A stretch of 30,840 bases of DNA. It comes from Isotricha intestinalis (taxonomy: Eukaryota > Ciliophora > Litostomatea > Vestibuliferida > Isotrichidae). The notes under the pieces were generated by a model. The model made no database searches and was not told the origin of the DNA. It worked only from the letters and a program-made list of their open reading frames with translations. Shown one piece after another: positions 18,939-26,759 of this stretch; within the stretch, counting starts at the first letter, position 1, and every line of letters begins with the position of its first letter. The position numbers and the translations under genes are program-made. The stretch spans positions 1 through 30,840 of the forward strand of contig JAJJLU010000571.1 in NCBI GenBank assembly GCA_023807065.1, in the 5' to 3' direction.

Positions 18939-21467
18939 TTATTTACATGATTTTTTGAATGAATCATAAGATTTAACTCCTTTGGAAACTTCATTTATTG
19001 AATCATTTTTATTTTTTAATAAAGAATTATTATTTTTTTTAATTTTCTTTTTAAAATTAACAGGAATATCCTTTTTTTTAGAGATAAATCTTGAATTTGT
19101 TTTATTGGATAAGTTTCTTATTCTAGTTTTATTATCATTTATTTTTACTTTACCAATAAAAGTCTCATTCTGTGAATTATATTCACTTGTTTTTTTACTA
19201 TAGTTTCCAGAAGTTTTATTTCTTTTATTTCTTGATTCAAAAAGTTTTGAATTATGATCATTTGAAATATATAAATTTGAATGAGATGCATTTTTTTTTA
19301 ATTCCATTGAATTATTTTTAATTTTACTTATGATTCCACTTTTTGATAAATTATTATTATGATTATTATTATTATTTGAGTATCCAATATCTATATTATG
19401 TGAAAGTAAATAATTTATTAAATTTTTATTATCATTATTTTCATTATGATTATTATTAATATTGTTATTATTTGAATTTTTTACAATTTTTTTTATCGTT
19501 TTAATTTTTTTTGAAGTGGTATTTAATTTTTTGTTATCATCCTTAAAATTATCTTTAATATTTCTTGAATTTTCACTTAAAACACCAGATTTTTTTAAAT
19601 TTTTAGTTTGATCTCTACTAATATTAGTAGCTGAGTTAACACTATTTGTTGTTGGGTTCATATGCATAGAACTCATATAGGCTAAATTAAATTTCTCATT
19701 CTTTTTCATTAAAGTATATAAATTACTATAATTAATTACATTTGCAGTTCTAAATAAGCTCGAAATTATTTGTGGAATATATTGAGAATTAAAATATTTT
19801 TTTTGAAAAGATTGAATAATTAAATTTTCAATAGTTTCATTTCCAACAATCATATTAGAATACTTAAATATTAATTCAAATATATATTCATCATTTACTT
19901 TTTCCCATTTAATAATTTCAAAAATTTCAGTAATATCTTCTTTAATATTGATTTCATCATTTAACCAGTTATTAATTCCAATTACAATATCATTTTCTGA
20001 TTTCTTATTAATATATTTATTCTTTAAAACAAGTAATAATAATTGTTTTGAAATCTTATGAATTCCTTCTTGGTTACATAACAAAGAAAAATTTCTTAAA
20101 AAAAAAGATGTTAAAACACTATGAATATAACATAATTTCAAATTAACTGAAACTGTAAAATAATCTTCATTTGTTGAACTATTAATAGAATTAATTCCCG
20201 AAATGTTCTTAGTTATTTGAGATGTAAAATTTGTTAACTTAAATATTATATGACTACTTTTATTATTTGATAAACATTTCATTTTTGTTTGTGAAGAAAT
20301 TGGGTTTCTATCATTTCCTTTAAATAATTTAGAAATAGTTAAAAAAGAAAAAATTTTAAAACAAAAATTATCTTCAATTGAACTCATATGAATATTATTA
20401 TTTTCGTCATTTTTCTTATTTTTTGGTTCTCCAAATTTAATACAAATATTAAAGCTATCATCAGTTAGTTTATAAAAAATAACAAATATTATATTTTTAT
20501 TATTTATTATAATTTCAGTTGGAAATTCTTCATAATAATTATTACAAATTTCATAAGGTATTTTTATTTGAAAAGTTGGATTTGGTTCATTATTTAATTC
20601 ATTAATAGATTCAGAAGAAAAAATAGACATATTTTCTAAAGTTAATAAATCAAAAAAGTTTTTAACCCCATTAACTTCGAAAAGAAAAGATATTAAATTA
20701 TTTAAATTGTGTGAACTAATAAAATTAGTTTTTTTTTTATCATTATTTTCATTTCCATCTATAATAGTTTCAAAATAATTTTCAGGCTCAACTTCTTCAC
20801 CATAAATGCTATTATTATCATCTTCAATTGAAATATAATTATTATATAATAAATGTGAAAAAGTTTTTTGTAATAATTCATCAATAATTTTCCTATCAAA
20901 TTTTTTAACCCTTTCTAAATTATTTAATAAAAGATGTTCATTATTTCCAATAATTTCCAAACATTTATAAAATAAATCAAAATAACAAGCATCAATATCA
21001 TTATCTTTATGATTTTTATTATTATTTAATTTTTCATAAGAAAATTCTAAATAATCAAAAGCATTCTCTTCATTTAATTTACACATAACAATTTCATTAA
21101 TAATTTGAACGGATATACTTTCATTTTTAAAGAAATCTGCAATTTTAATTAAAGTAATAATTTTTTCAGGATTATCAGGAGAATCTTCTAAATCATCTAA
21201 TCCATTTTTAATAATAAAGATAAAATCCATCATATAATTTTGACTAATAAAATAAGGAAGAGAAATTTCAAGTTGACTATTATTATTTACATTTGAAAAT
21301 AATAAAGGGTTTATACTTATTATTGTTGAAATTTCATAATCTGATACTGTTCCATCTGTAAATCTAAAACGAATATTTCCTGGATGTAAGGATAAGATTG
21401 TATTACTTTCTGAAATTAAAACAGTATTTGGTTCCTCTGTATATTTTGAAACATTGTCACTTTTCAT
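18939..21467 (-). CDS. BTB/BACK-like protein with Asn-rich C-terminal tail
   Basis: The 842-residue protein starts with a region resembling a divergent BTB/POZ fold (about 28-115): FRFTDGTVSDYEISTIISIN, then SQLEISLPYFISQNYMMDFI and a helical LIKIADFFKNESISVQIINE. A second helical block (about 470-510, ISKQLLLLVLKNKYINKKSE followed by INNWLNDE) resembles a BACK domain, which usually follows BTB in Cullin-3 adaptors. The C-terminal third (about 600-842) is disordered, with Asn and Lys runs from AAT/AAC triplet tracts (about 650-725). A role as a scaffold or ubiquitin-ligase adaptor would follow from the family, but no Kelch or MATH domain is present and the similarity is weak. It heads the three-gene minus-strand cluster, 154 bp from the LRR gene. 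Confidence 0.65.
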   Translation of the reverse strand: MKSDNVSKYTEEPNTVLISESNTILSLHPGNIRFRFTDGTVSDYEISTIISINPLLFSNVNNNSQLEISLPYFISQNYMMDFIFIIKNGLDDLEDSPDNPEKIITLIKIADFFKNESISVQIINEIVMCKLNEENAFDYLEFSYEKLNNNKNHKDNDIDACYFDLFYKCLEIIGNNEHLLLNNLERVKKFDRKIIDELLQKTFSHLLYNNYISIEDDNNSIYGEEVEPENYFETIIDGNENNDKKKTNFISSHNLNNLISFLFEVNGVKNFFDLLTLENMSIFSSESINELNNEPNPTFQIKIPYEICNNYYEEFPTEIIINNKNIIFVIFYKLTDDSFNICIKFGEPKNKKNDENNNIHMSSIEDNFCFKIFSFLTISKLFKGNDRNPISSQTKMKCLSNNKSSHIIFKLTNFTSQITKNISGINSINSSTNEDYFTVSVNLKLCYIHSVLTSFFLRNFSLLCNQEGIHKISKQLLLLVLKNKYINKKSENDIVIGINNWLNDEINIKEDITEIFEIIKWEKVNDEYIFELIFKYSNMIVGNETIENLIIQSFQKKYFNSQYIPQIISSLFRTANVINYSNLYTLMKKNEKFNLAYMSSMHMNPTTNSVNSATNISRDQTKNLKKSGVLSENSRNIKDNFKDDNKKLNTTSKKIKTIKKIVKNSNNNNINNNHNENNDNKNLINYLLSHNIDIGYSNNNNNHNNNLSKSGIISKIKNNSMELKKNASHSNLYISNDHNSKLFESRNKRNKTSGNYSKKTSEYNSQNETFIGKVKINDNKTRIRNLSNKTNSRFISKKKDIPVNFKKKIKKNNNSLLKNKNDSINEVSKGVKSYDSFKKSCK

Positions 21468-21632
21468 TAATAAAATTTTTTTATTTTTATTATTATTTTG
21501 AATATTAAATTAAAATATGTTTATTATTATTAGATAAAATGGTTTTAAATTGGAGATTTTATTTTTTTTCTTTTTTTTAATTTGATTCTTTTTTAAATAA
21601 ATAATAATTGTATTTAAAAAAAGATTTAATAA

Positions 21633-22139
21633 ATGGAAAACTCAAATAATTAAAGTTTGGAAGATTCTTTAAGTGATATATATCTCAAATCTTTTTTGAA
21701 ATCCATTTTGGTAAATCTAATGATTTAAATTTAATTGCGAATCAAGATATAATGAAAGATAATAAAGAATAAGATTCAAGTATCAACGGAGTAAATGAAA
21801 ACTAAGAAATAGTTATTTGTGAAGAAAGAACTTTTCTTTAATTTTTTATTAAATTTTGTTTTGCTTTTTTTTTCAAGAAAAAAATACTATCATTAGGTTT
21901 TTTATTAGCTTATAGTAAGTTTTTATGTTAATAGATATTCAAAATAGTATATCCATTTATCAAATATTATATAATTTACATTTATATAAAAAAAACAATA
22001 TTACAAAAAAATTTTAGAAAAAGCAGTGTTAGAAATATTTTTTTCAATTTTTTCCTTCTTCAAAGCAATTAATCATTTAAATTATTTTTTGAGTTTTAAT
22101 TTCAACATGAAATTTTCCATTAAATTTAATTTTTTTTGA
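21633..22139 (+). pseudogene. Relic gene for a small membrane-protein-like product
   Basis: From ATG 21633 the frame gives SLEDSLSDIYLKSF. It shifts by one base at a T6 run near 21692 and continues as GKSNDLNLIANQDIMKDN and SINGVNEN, with in-frame TAA at positions where Gln reads naturally (NN-TAA-S, KE-TAA-D, EN-TAA-E, FL-TAA-F). A hydrophobic stretch follows (FFIKFCFAFFF, then KKKILSLGFLLAY). A 20-nt GT-AG intron candidate lies at 21915-21934 (GTAAG...AATAG). Further 3' another hydrophobic stretch (LEKAVLEIFFSIFSFF, then AINHLNYFL) is in a different frame and ends at TGA 22137. It looks like a decayed gene for a membrane protein. No family is recognised. Confidence 0.42.
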
Positions 22140-22614
22140 AATAATTTATTTTCAATAAAAAAAAATTAAATATTTTACTTTATTCAAATAATATTAAGTA
22201 ATAATTTCTTTATCTTTTTCATCAAAATTAATTAATTTGATAATTAATTAAACTTTCCATTTACATATCCTTTATTAAATTATAAGGGTAAGTCAGTATT
22301 TCTCAAATTTAAAAATTAAATACAATCACTTGTTATTTCAGTATTCTATTTACTAATAGAATGAAAAATTCAATTGCATTTTTTTCCTTTTTATTCTGAA
22401 CTTAATTTTAAAATAAAATTTATTTGAATATGTTTTATTATTTATTTTTTTGAATTATTGACTTTTAATTTTAATGAATTTCTTTCATTTTTTATTTTTG
22501 AAATCAACCCACCCCCAATGAAAAACTAGTCTTTAAAAAATTATATATAAAATAATCTCTTTCAATATTAATTAATCTCATTATATTTATAAATATTATT
22601 TCATCTAATTAAAA
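22140..22614. other. Intergenic region, little recognised
   Basis: This AT-rich stretch has no coding signal I trust. A perfect 5' splice-site-like GTAAGT occurs near 22288 with a pyrimidine-rich TTTCAG some 50 bp later, which may mark an intron of a dead gene. A short C-rich patch, CCCACCCCCAAT, lies at about 22507-22518 and only vaguely recalls the telomere unit. Confidence 0.35.
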
Positions 22615-22995
22615 AAAATGAACTTAAAAAAGAATTGAAAATTAAGATTATTTATTGAAGGTATTTTAAAAGCCACAAATTTATAAATTTAAAGAAAGAA
22701 TTCATTTGTTATTTCTATATATAAAAGATACCTATAAACAATTATTATGTTTCCATATATTTTTAAATAACTGAATCTCAAAATAATCTTCTCTTCAAAA
22801 ATGGATTAGAAGACAATAATTAAGAATCTTTTATAATTTTATTAAAGGAATAACCTTTTGAATTAATTAATGACCAAATATTCAGGTTAATTATAATTTA
22901 CTAACTTAAGTAATGATTTAGATAATCTGCAAAAATTCTCAATAAAAGAAATATCAAATAAGATTAAGGAAAATTAAATTCAAGCAAAAATATGA
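22615..22995 (+). pseudogene. Relic gene fragment with in-frame TAA and a 25-nt intron
   Basis: This is the best preserved of the plus-strand relics. The frame at 22767-22885 reads ITESQNNLLFKNGLEDNN, TAA, ESFIILLKE, TAA, PFELINDQIF. A canonical intron follows at 22886-22910 (25 nt: GT start, a TACTAAC branch-point motif, AG end). Its removal keeps the frame: SNDLDNLQKFSIKEISNKIK, EN, TAA, IQAKI, then TGA at 22993-22995. In-frame TAA codons are at 22821, 22851 and 22975. Upstream (22615-22766), coding-like sequence (RIHLLFLYIKDTYKQLLCF) lies in another frame. Many codons start with G, as in real genes here. No family is recognised. It is either a pseudogene or a gene read with TAA as a sense codon. 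Confidence 0.45.
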
Positions 22996-23143
22996 TTATC
23001 AAAATGAAAAAAAAAGATAAAAATAGAAAATAATATTTTTTATTTAATATAAAAATAAAAGCATTGTTTTCATTATAATTAATATATTATTTATTATCAT
23101 AAATTTTTTAATTTTAAAACTTCCAATTTAAAAAAGAATTAAA

Positions 23144-23814
23144 TTATTCAAGATGAGAAAGTAAAAATCCAATATCAATAATATCATTTTCAGAAAGATA
23201 TTGTGAATAATCATCAATATTATTTTGTAATTTATTTAAAAAATTCCTTATTTTATTTGAAGTTTTATTATTAATAGACAATTGAATTCCTAAAAGAACG
23301 GCTTTAATAAAATGGATAATAACACTTAAAGATTGTTTATTTAAATTATTTGTCATATCACTTAATTGATTCAGTGAGTTTTCTAAATTTTGAGGATTTA
23401 CTTTTTTCATTGTTACAAAATTAATTAAAGATATTAATCTTATTAAATAATTTATATTTGAATCTAATGCTAAATAAAATTGTTCATTTATATCTGATAT
23501 ATTTTCTATTTGTTCCCATGTAATATTCTCATTATTTTTTATTTTTGGTTTATAAATTTCTCTCTTTGAATTATTTTGTTCTTTTTTTATTTCATTTGTT
23601 AAATATGTTATTTTTGATTCTAATTCTTTTATTTTATTTTGTTTTTCTTTTATTATTCTATTGGAACTTTCTCTATGTTGTTCTATAGAGTCAAGAAGAA
23701 TTATTTGTTTCTATTTTTTATAATAATTTATGTTACATTTGAAAGATCTTTAATTTTTTTTATCAAATCATTAATATCTATTTCAATGTTTTGTTCTTTA
23801 AAAGTTAAATTCAT
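23144..23814 (-). CDS. Two-exon coiled-coil protein of unknown function
   Basis: The gene encodes 214 residues after removal of a 26-nt intron (23711-23736). Exon 1 (23737-23814) starts at the only upstream in-frame Met (MNLTFKEQNIEIDINDLIKK) and gives 26 residues. Exon 2 (23144-23710) gives 188 residues and ends in TAA. The intron starts GTAACA, ends TAG, contains in-frame TAA, and its removal joins two open frames in phase 0. Residues 27-70 are a Glu/Lys coiled coil (SNRIIKEKQNKIKELESKIT). The rest is helical, with hydrophobic stretches (YLIRLISLINF, VIIHFIKAVLLGIQLSI) but no clear transmembrane segment. Reading only from the internal Met at 23410 would lose 126 residues. The family is unknown; a structural or complex-forming subunit would fit. 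Splicing is inferred from frame and consensus, not from transcripts. Confidence 0.8.
23711..23736 (-). other. Intron, 26 nt, in the coiled-coil gene
   Basis: On the minus strand it begins GTAACA and ends AAATAG. It lies in phase 0 between Asn and Lys codons. It contains an in-frame TAA, so the gene cannot be read through it in the standard code. The size matches the other introns in this window. Confidence 0.8.
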
Positions 23815-24093
23815 TAAATTTGAATTTATTTTATATTTATCTTAAATTATTTTTATATTAAATAAAAATAAATTAATACAATCAATTTAATGTTATACAA
23901 TTTTTTATTTATAAAAAGTCATTTAATAGGATTTTTAAAATTTGAACTTTAGATAAATTGTTTTTATAATGTTATTATTATTAAAAATATTAGGTTAAAT
24001 TATTTCCAAATTATTTTAGTTCTTATCATTATAATTAAAGTGATAAATTTTCATTATTCAATTGGTCATTGTATTTTAATTATTTTTAATTAG
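23815..24093. other. Upstream region of the coiled-coil gene
   Basis: AT-only sequence without ORF or recognisable element. It should hold the promoter of the 23144-23814 gene. GTATTTTAAT at about 24071-24080 resembles the inner part of the terminal repeat of the element that follows. Confidence 0.35.
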
Positions 24094-24242
24094 TTACCGT
24101 ATTTTAACAATTTGTGCCCCTTTCTAATTATGCCCCTCTAAAAAAAATTTTGAAATTTAAAAAAAATTGTCTAATTATGCCTCTTAAAAAAACATAGATT
24201 TCTTTGCAGAGGAGGGGAGAGCAAATTGTTAAAATACAGTAA
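24094..24242. mobile_element. MITE-like element with 21-bp terminal inverted repeats
   Basis: The left end, TTACCGTATTTTAACAATTT plus G (24094-24114), is the reverse complement of the right end (24222-24242) with one mismatch in 21. The element is 149 bp, non-coding, and clearly more GC-rich than its surroundings (GTGCCCC and GAGGAGGGGAGAGC next to the ends). Inside, TCTAATTATGCC occurs twice (about 24123 and 24170), each followed by CTCT/TCTT and an A run. The ends contain TA (TTAC...GTAA), and the TACYGTA start differs by one base from the TAYAGYNR end consensus of Paramecium IESs and Tc1/mariner elements. I see no clear target-site duplication beyond a possible TA. It is a non-autonomous transposon copy or an unexcised IES-like segment. 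Confidence 0.72.
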
Positions 24243-24475
24243 TTTTTTGAATATTCAACGAATAATATTTTAACTATATTTTTTATTCTTTATGATTAAT
24301 ATAAGTTTATAATTTATATGATAAAGAGATTTATCTTTCAAAATATTTTAAAACAATTTTCACTCAAGTTTTGAATTTTATCCAAACTAATTGGATACAA
24401 TTTTTTTTAAAAAAATCCAACAATTTTTAAGATTGATTAATTATAATTTAATTATTTGTGATATCTATTTCAGAT

Positions 24476-25475
24476 ATAGAAGAAATAATAAATCTATTAA
24501 AGTTTAATATTAGAAAGATACTGATTTAACAATAATATAAACGAAATCATCTATATAAGTAATTATTGAAGAAAAATAAATCAAACAATAAAAATTAGTT
24601 ACCAAATATAATCATTCATTGATATAGAATTCTATTGAAATATTAATAATATATTTAAATAAATGAAAAGAATGAAGAAAAATTAGAAGAAGATAAAAAA
24701 AAGGATTAAAAAATAAAATTCAAATGCATCTAAAGAAATGAAAAAGGATTAATTATATGAAGCAATTATTAATTAATTTTGAAAAAGATAATATATTAAA
24801 GTAAAAAGAAAATTAAATCAAATTTAGATTTAGAACAATTAAAATTAAAATAGAAGAATGTAATTGGGTTTGATAAGATTAAAAATAAAAAATGCCACAA
24901 AAAAATAACATTTCTATTTTTAAATCAAATAAAGAAGAAAAATATGAAAAATCACGAAAATGTAAAAGCAAAAAAACAAAGAAATATTTAATTATTAAAA
25001 AAATTGATATCAAAATTTTATTAAAATTAGAAAATGTAAATTTAAATTATAGTTCATTTGAACTAAATCATTCAAACTTAATAAACTTAAAGAAGAAGAT
25101 AAATTACTATATCATCAGAATTAACTAAAATTTTCAATTAACTTTTAATCATTCTCTAAAAGAATTTGAATCTTTAATGATAACAAAAATTTTTATTGAA
25201 ATACAAAAATAGAAAAGTAATTCTTTTCCTAAAAAAAAATTTCAAAAATAAAAAGTAGAGAAATTACATAAGTTTATCAAATGAAAAAAAAGAAAAATAT
25301 TATTCTGAAAACACAAACATTTATTAAACAATTTAAAATAAAAAGTTTAAAATGAAGAAAAAAATAAAACTCCCCAATAAAATGAATTAATTATTAAGAA
25401 AAAATGGACAAGAAACAATTTAATGAAAAATTTATAAAAAAAGATTATAAAAATATTATAAATTAAAATTACATA
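24476..25475 (+). pseudogene. Relic Lys/Glu-rich coding sequence
   Basis: The plus strand is purine-rich and coding-like for about 1 kb but broken. Stretches in different frames include IEEIINLLKFNIRKI, SNLDLEQLKLK then TAG then KNVIGFDKIKNKK, a standard-code frame of 78 codons at 24892-25128 (MPQKNNISIFKSNKEEKYEK...), TFNHSLKEFESLMITKIFIE, and near the 3' end NEEKNKTP, TAA, TAA? or TAA-N, then ELIIKKKWTRNN. Frame changes and in-frame TAA/TAG occur throughout. The 78-codon frame is therefore probably a fragment and not a separate gene. No domain is recognisable. The product would have been a charged, coiled-coil-like protein. Low-complexity AT-rich sequence can imitate this, so confidence is modest. 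Confidence 0.38.
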
Positions 25476-25513
25476 AAAAAAAATTAAATTTAATATTTAT
25501 TCATTTAAATTTT

Positions 25514-26362
25514 ATGATTAATGGTGCAATTTCAGGAATTTGTTCATCAATTATTTCTCTTCCATTTCAAGTAATAAGTACAAATATGAAATTAATAAAT
25601 TTATCTCAAAATGAAAAAATAAAAACTTTAAAAATGATAAAAACAATATATAAAAAAGAAGGAATTAAAGGATTTTATAGGGGTTTTATTCCTAATTTAA
25701 TAAGAATTACATTATCAGATGCAATATTTTTTAGAGTTTTAGAAACTTCTCAAAATATTTTAAAAAATAAATTAAATGCAAATGAATTTTTAACTCATAC
25801 TTTATCTAGTTCAATAGCAATGACTTCAAATTGTATTATAATAAATCCATTTGTTGTTATATCAACAAGAAATGAAAAATTAGGATTTAATAAATATAAA
25901 AATATTACAGATGGATTTAAGCAAATATATAAAAATGAAGGGTTAATAGCTTTTACAAAAGGATTGAAACCTTTAATAATAAAAGAAGTTCCAAGTAAAA
26001 CATTATTTTTTATTCTATATCAATATATATTGAAAATTTTTGAAAAAAAGAAAAATATTTTTTATTTAAATAAATTTGCATCTCCTTTATCAACAATTCT
26101 TTCAGGGATTATAACTACAATGATAGATAATCCTTTTGATTATATTAGAACACAAGCTCAATATCAAGGACTTAATAAAAAATTTGATGAATCAGATATT
26201 AGAAATAATAAAATTTGGTATAATTTAAAAAAAATAATTCAAAATGAAGGGTTAAGAGGTTTAGAAAAAGGAGTTGTTCCTCGAATATATAGAAAAGTTA
26301 TAAGTGGAACTGTTACAGTTTGTGTATATAAATTTTTGAAAGAAAGAAAAGAAAAAATTTAA
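25514..26362 (+). CDS. Mitochondrial carrier (SLC25) family protein
   Basis: The 282-residue protein has the three-fold repeat of mitochondrial carriers, each repeat about 95 residues with two membrane helices. Signature prolines are at P17 (PFQVISTNMK), P112 (PFVVISTRNE) and P207 (PFDYIRTQAQ); each is followed about 30 residues later by an EG...G motif (EGIKGFYRGF, EGLIAFTKGL, EGLRGLEKGV). Only the third signature is canonical PxDxxR; repeats 1 and 2 lack the acidic and basic residues, so the matrix salt-bridge network would be weakened. Substrate cannot be read. Some resemblance to SLC25A38/Hem25-type carriers is possible but unproven. The N-terminus is short and begins inside helix 1 (MINGAISGICSS), so a small upstream exon may be missing. 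In an anaerobe it could act in a mitochondrion-related organelle. Confidence 0.88.
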   Translation: MINGAISGICSSIISLPFQVISTNMKLINLSQNEKIKTLKMIKTIYKKEGIKGFYRGFIPNLIRITLSDAIFFRVLETSQNILKNKLNANEFLTHTLSSSIAMTSNCIIINPFVVISTRNEKLGFNKYKNITDGFKQIYKNEGLIAFTKGLKPLIIKEVPSKTLFFILYQYILKIFEKKKNIFYLNKFASPLSTILSGIITTMIDNPFDYIRTQAQYQGLNKKFDESDIRNNKIWYNLKKIIQNEGLRGLEKGVVPRIYRKVISGTVTVCVYKFLKERKEKI

Positions 26363-26500
26363 TTTTTTTTCAATCGTTTTATTTAAAAATTATTATAACT
26401 TATTTAATATTAATTTCTAAAAAAAGAATTGTTTTCACTTTTTGAGTAAAAAAATTTAAGATTTAAATTTTGAATTATAAATAATATATTATTTTTTTAT

Positions 26501-26759
26501 CTATTTTTTTAATTTGTTTTGTCTTTCAATCTCATAGGATGCGGAATCAAATTTTTGTCTCTAATTTAAAAATTAAAAAAAAATTTTACGATTTTATTTT
26601 GATTTCTTTCAACAATGGGTTGAGTATTTTCTAATTTTTTAGTTAATTCTCCAATGTCTAAATCTTTTTGTTCCTAAACTATTATATAAAAAAATATACA
26701 TCAATGTCTTCATCTTCTATATCAACTACAATTTTTTCATTATCTTCTTGCTCACTCAT
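26501..26759 (-). CDS. Small three-exon protein with endosulfine-like motif
   Basis: Splicing two micro-introns (26674-26699, 26 nt; 26561-26589, 29 nt) gives 67 residues: exon 1 MSEQEDNEKIVVDIEDEDID, exon 2 28 residues (EQKDLDIGELTKKLEN...), exon 3 RQKFDSASYEIERQNKLKK, then TAG. Both introns start GT, end TTAG and hold in-frame stops. The N-terminus is acidic and the C-terminus basic. FDSASY resembles the FDSGDY/FDSADY core of endosulfine/ARPP-19, whose Ser is phosphorylated by Greatwall kinase to inhibit PP2A-B55 at mitosis. Here the Asp after the Ser-Ala/Gly is replaced by Ser, and the protein is shorter than human ENSA (about 121). The gene structure is well supported; the endosulfine call is tentative. 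It is convergent with the carrier gene, 138 bp apart, and is the only intact gene ending in TAG. Confidence 0.7.
26561..26589 (-). other. Intron 2, 29 nt, in the small acidic-basic protein gene
   Basis: On the minus strand it begins GTAAAA, has a T9 run, and ends AAATTAG. It is in phase 0 between Ile48 and Arg49. Removal joins the middle exon to the FDSASY exon. Confidence 0.7.
26674..26699 (-). other. Intron 1, 26 nt, in the small acidic-basic protein gene
   Basis: On the minus strand it begins GTATAT and ends GTTTAG. It lies in phase 0 after the codon for Asp20. It contains an in-frame stop, so splicing is needed for an open frame. Confidence 0.72.

Noticed and set aside
16065..19203. Plus-strand frames at 16065-16322, 17776-18012, 17895-18113 and 18982-19203
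   Set aside because: All are antisense shadows of the three minus-strand genes in this region.
22507..22518. Internal telomere-like patch CCCACCCCCAAT
   Set aside because: Only one imperfect unit; no tandem structure.
23639..23845. 68-codon plus-strand frame
   Set aside because: It overlaps both exons and the intron of the minus-strand coiled-coil gene and is Phe/Tyr-rich.
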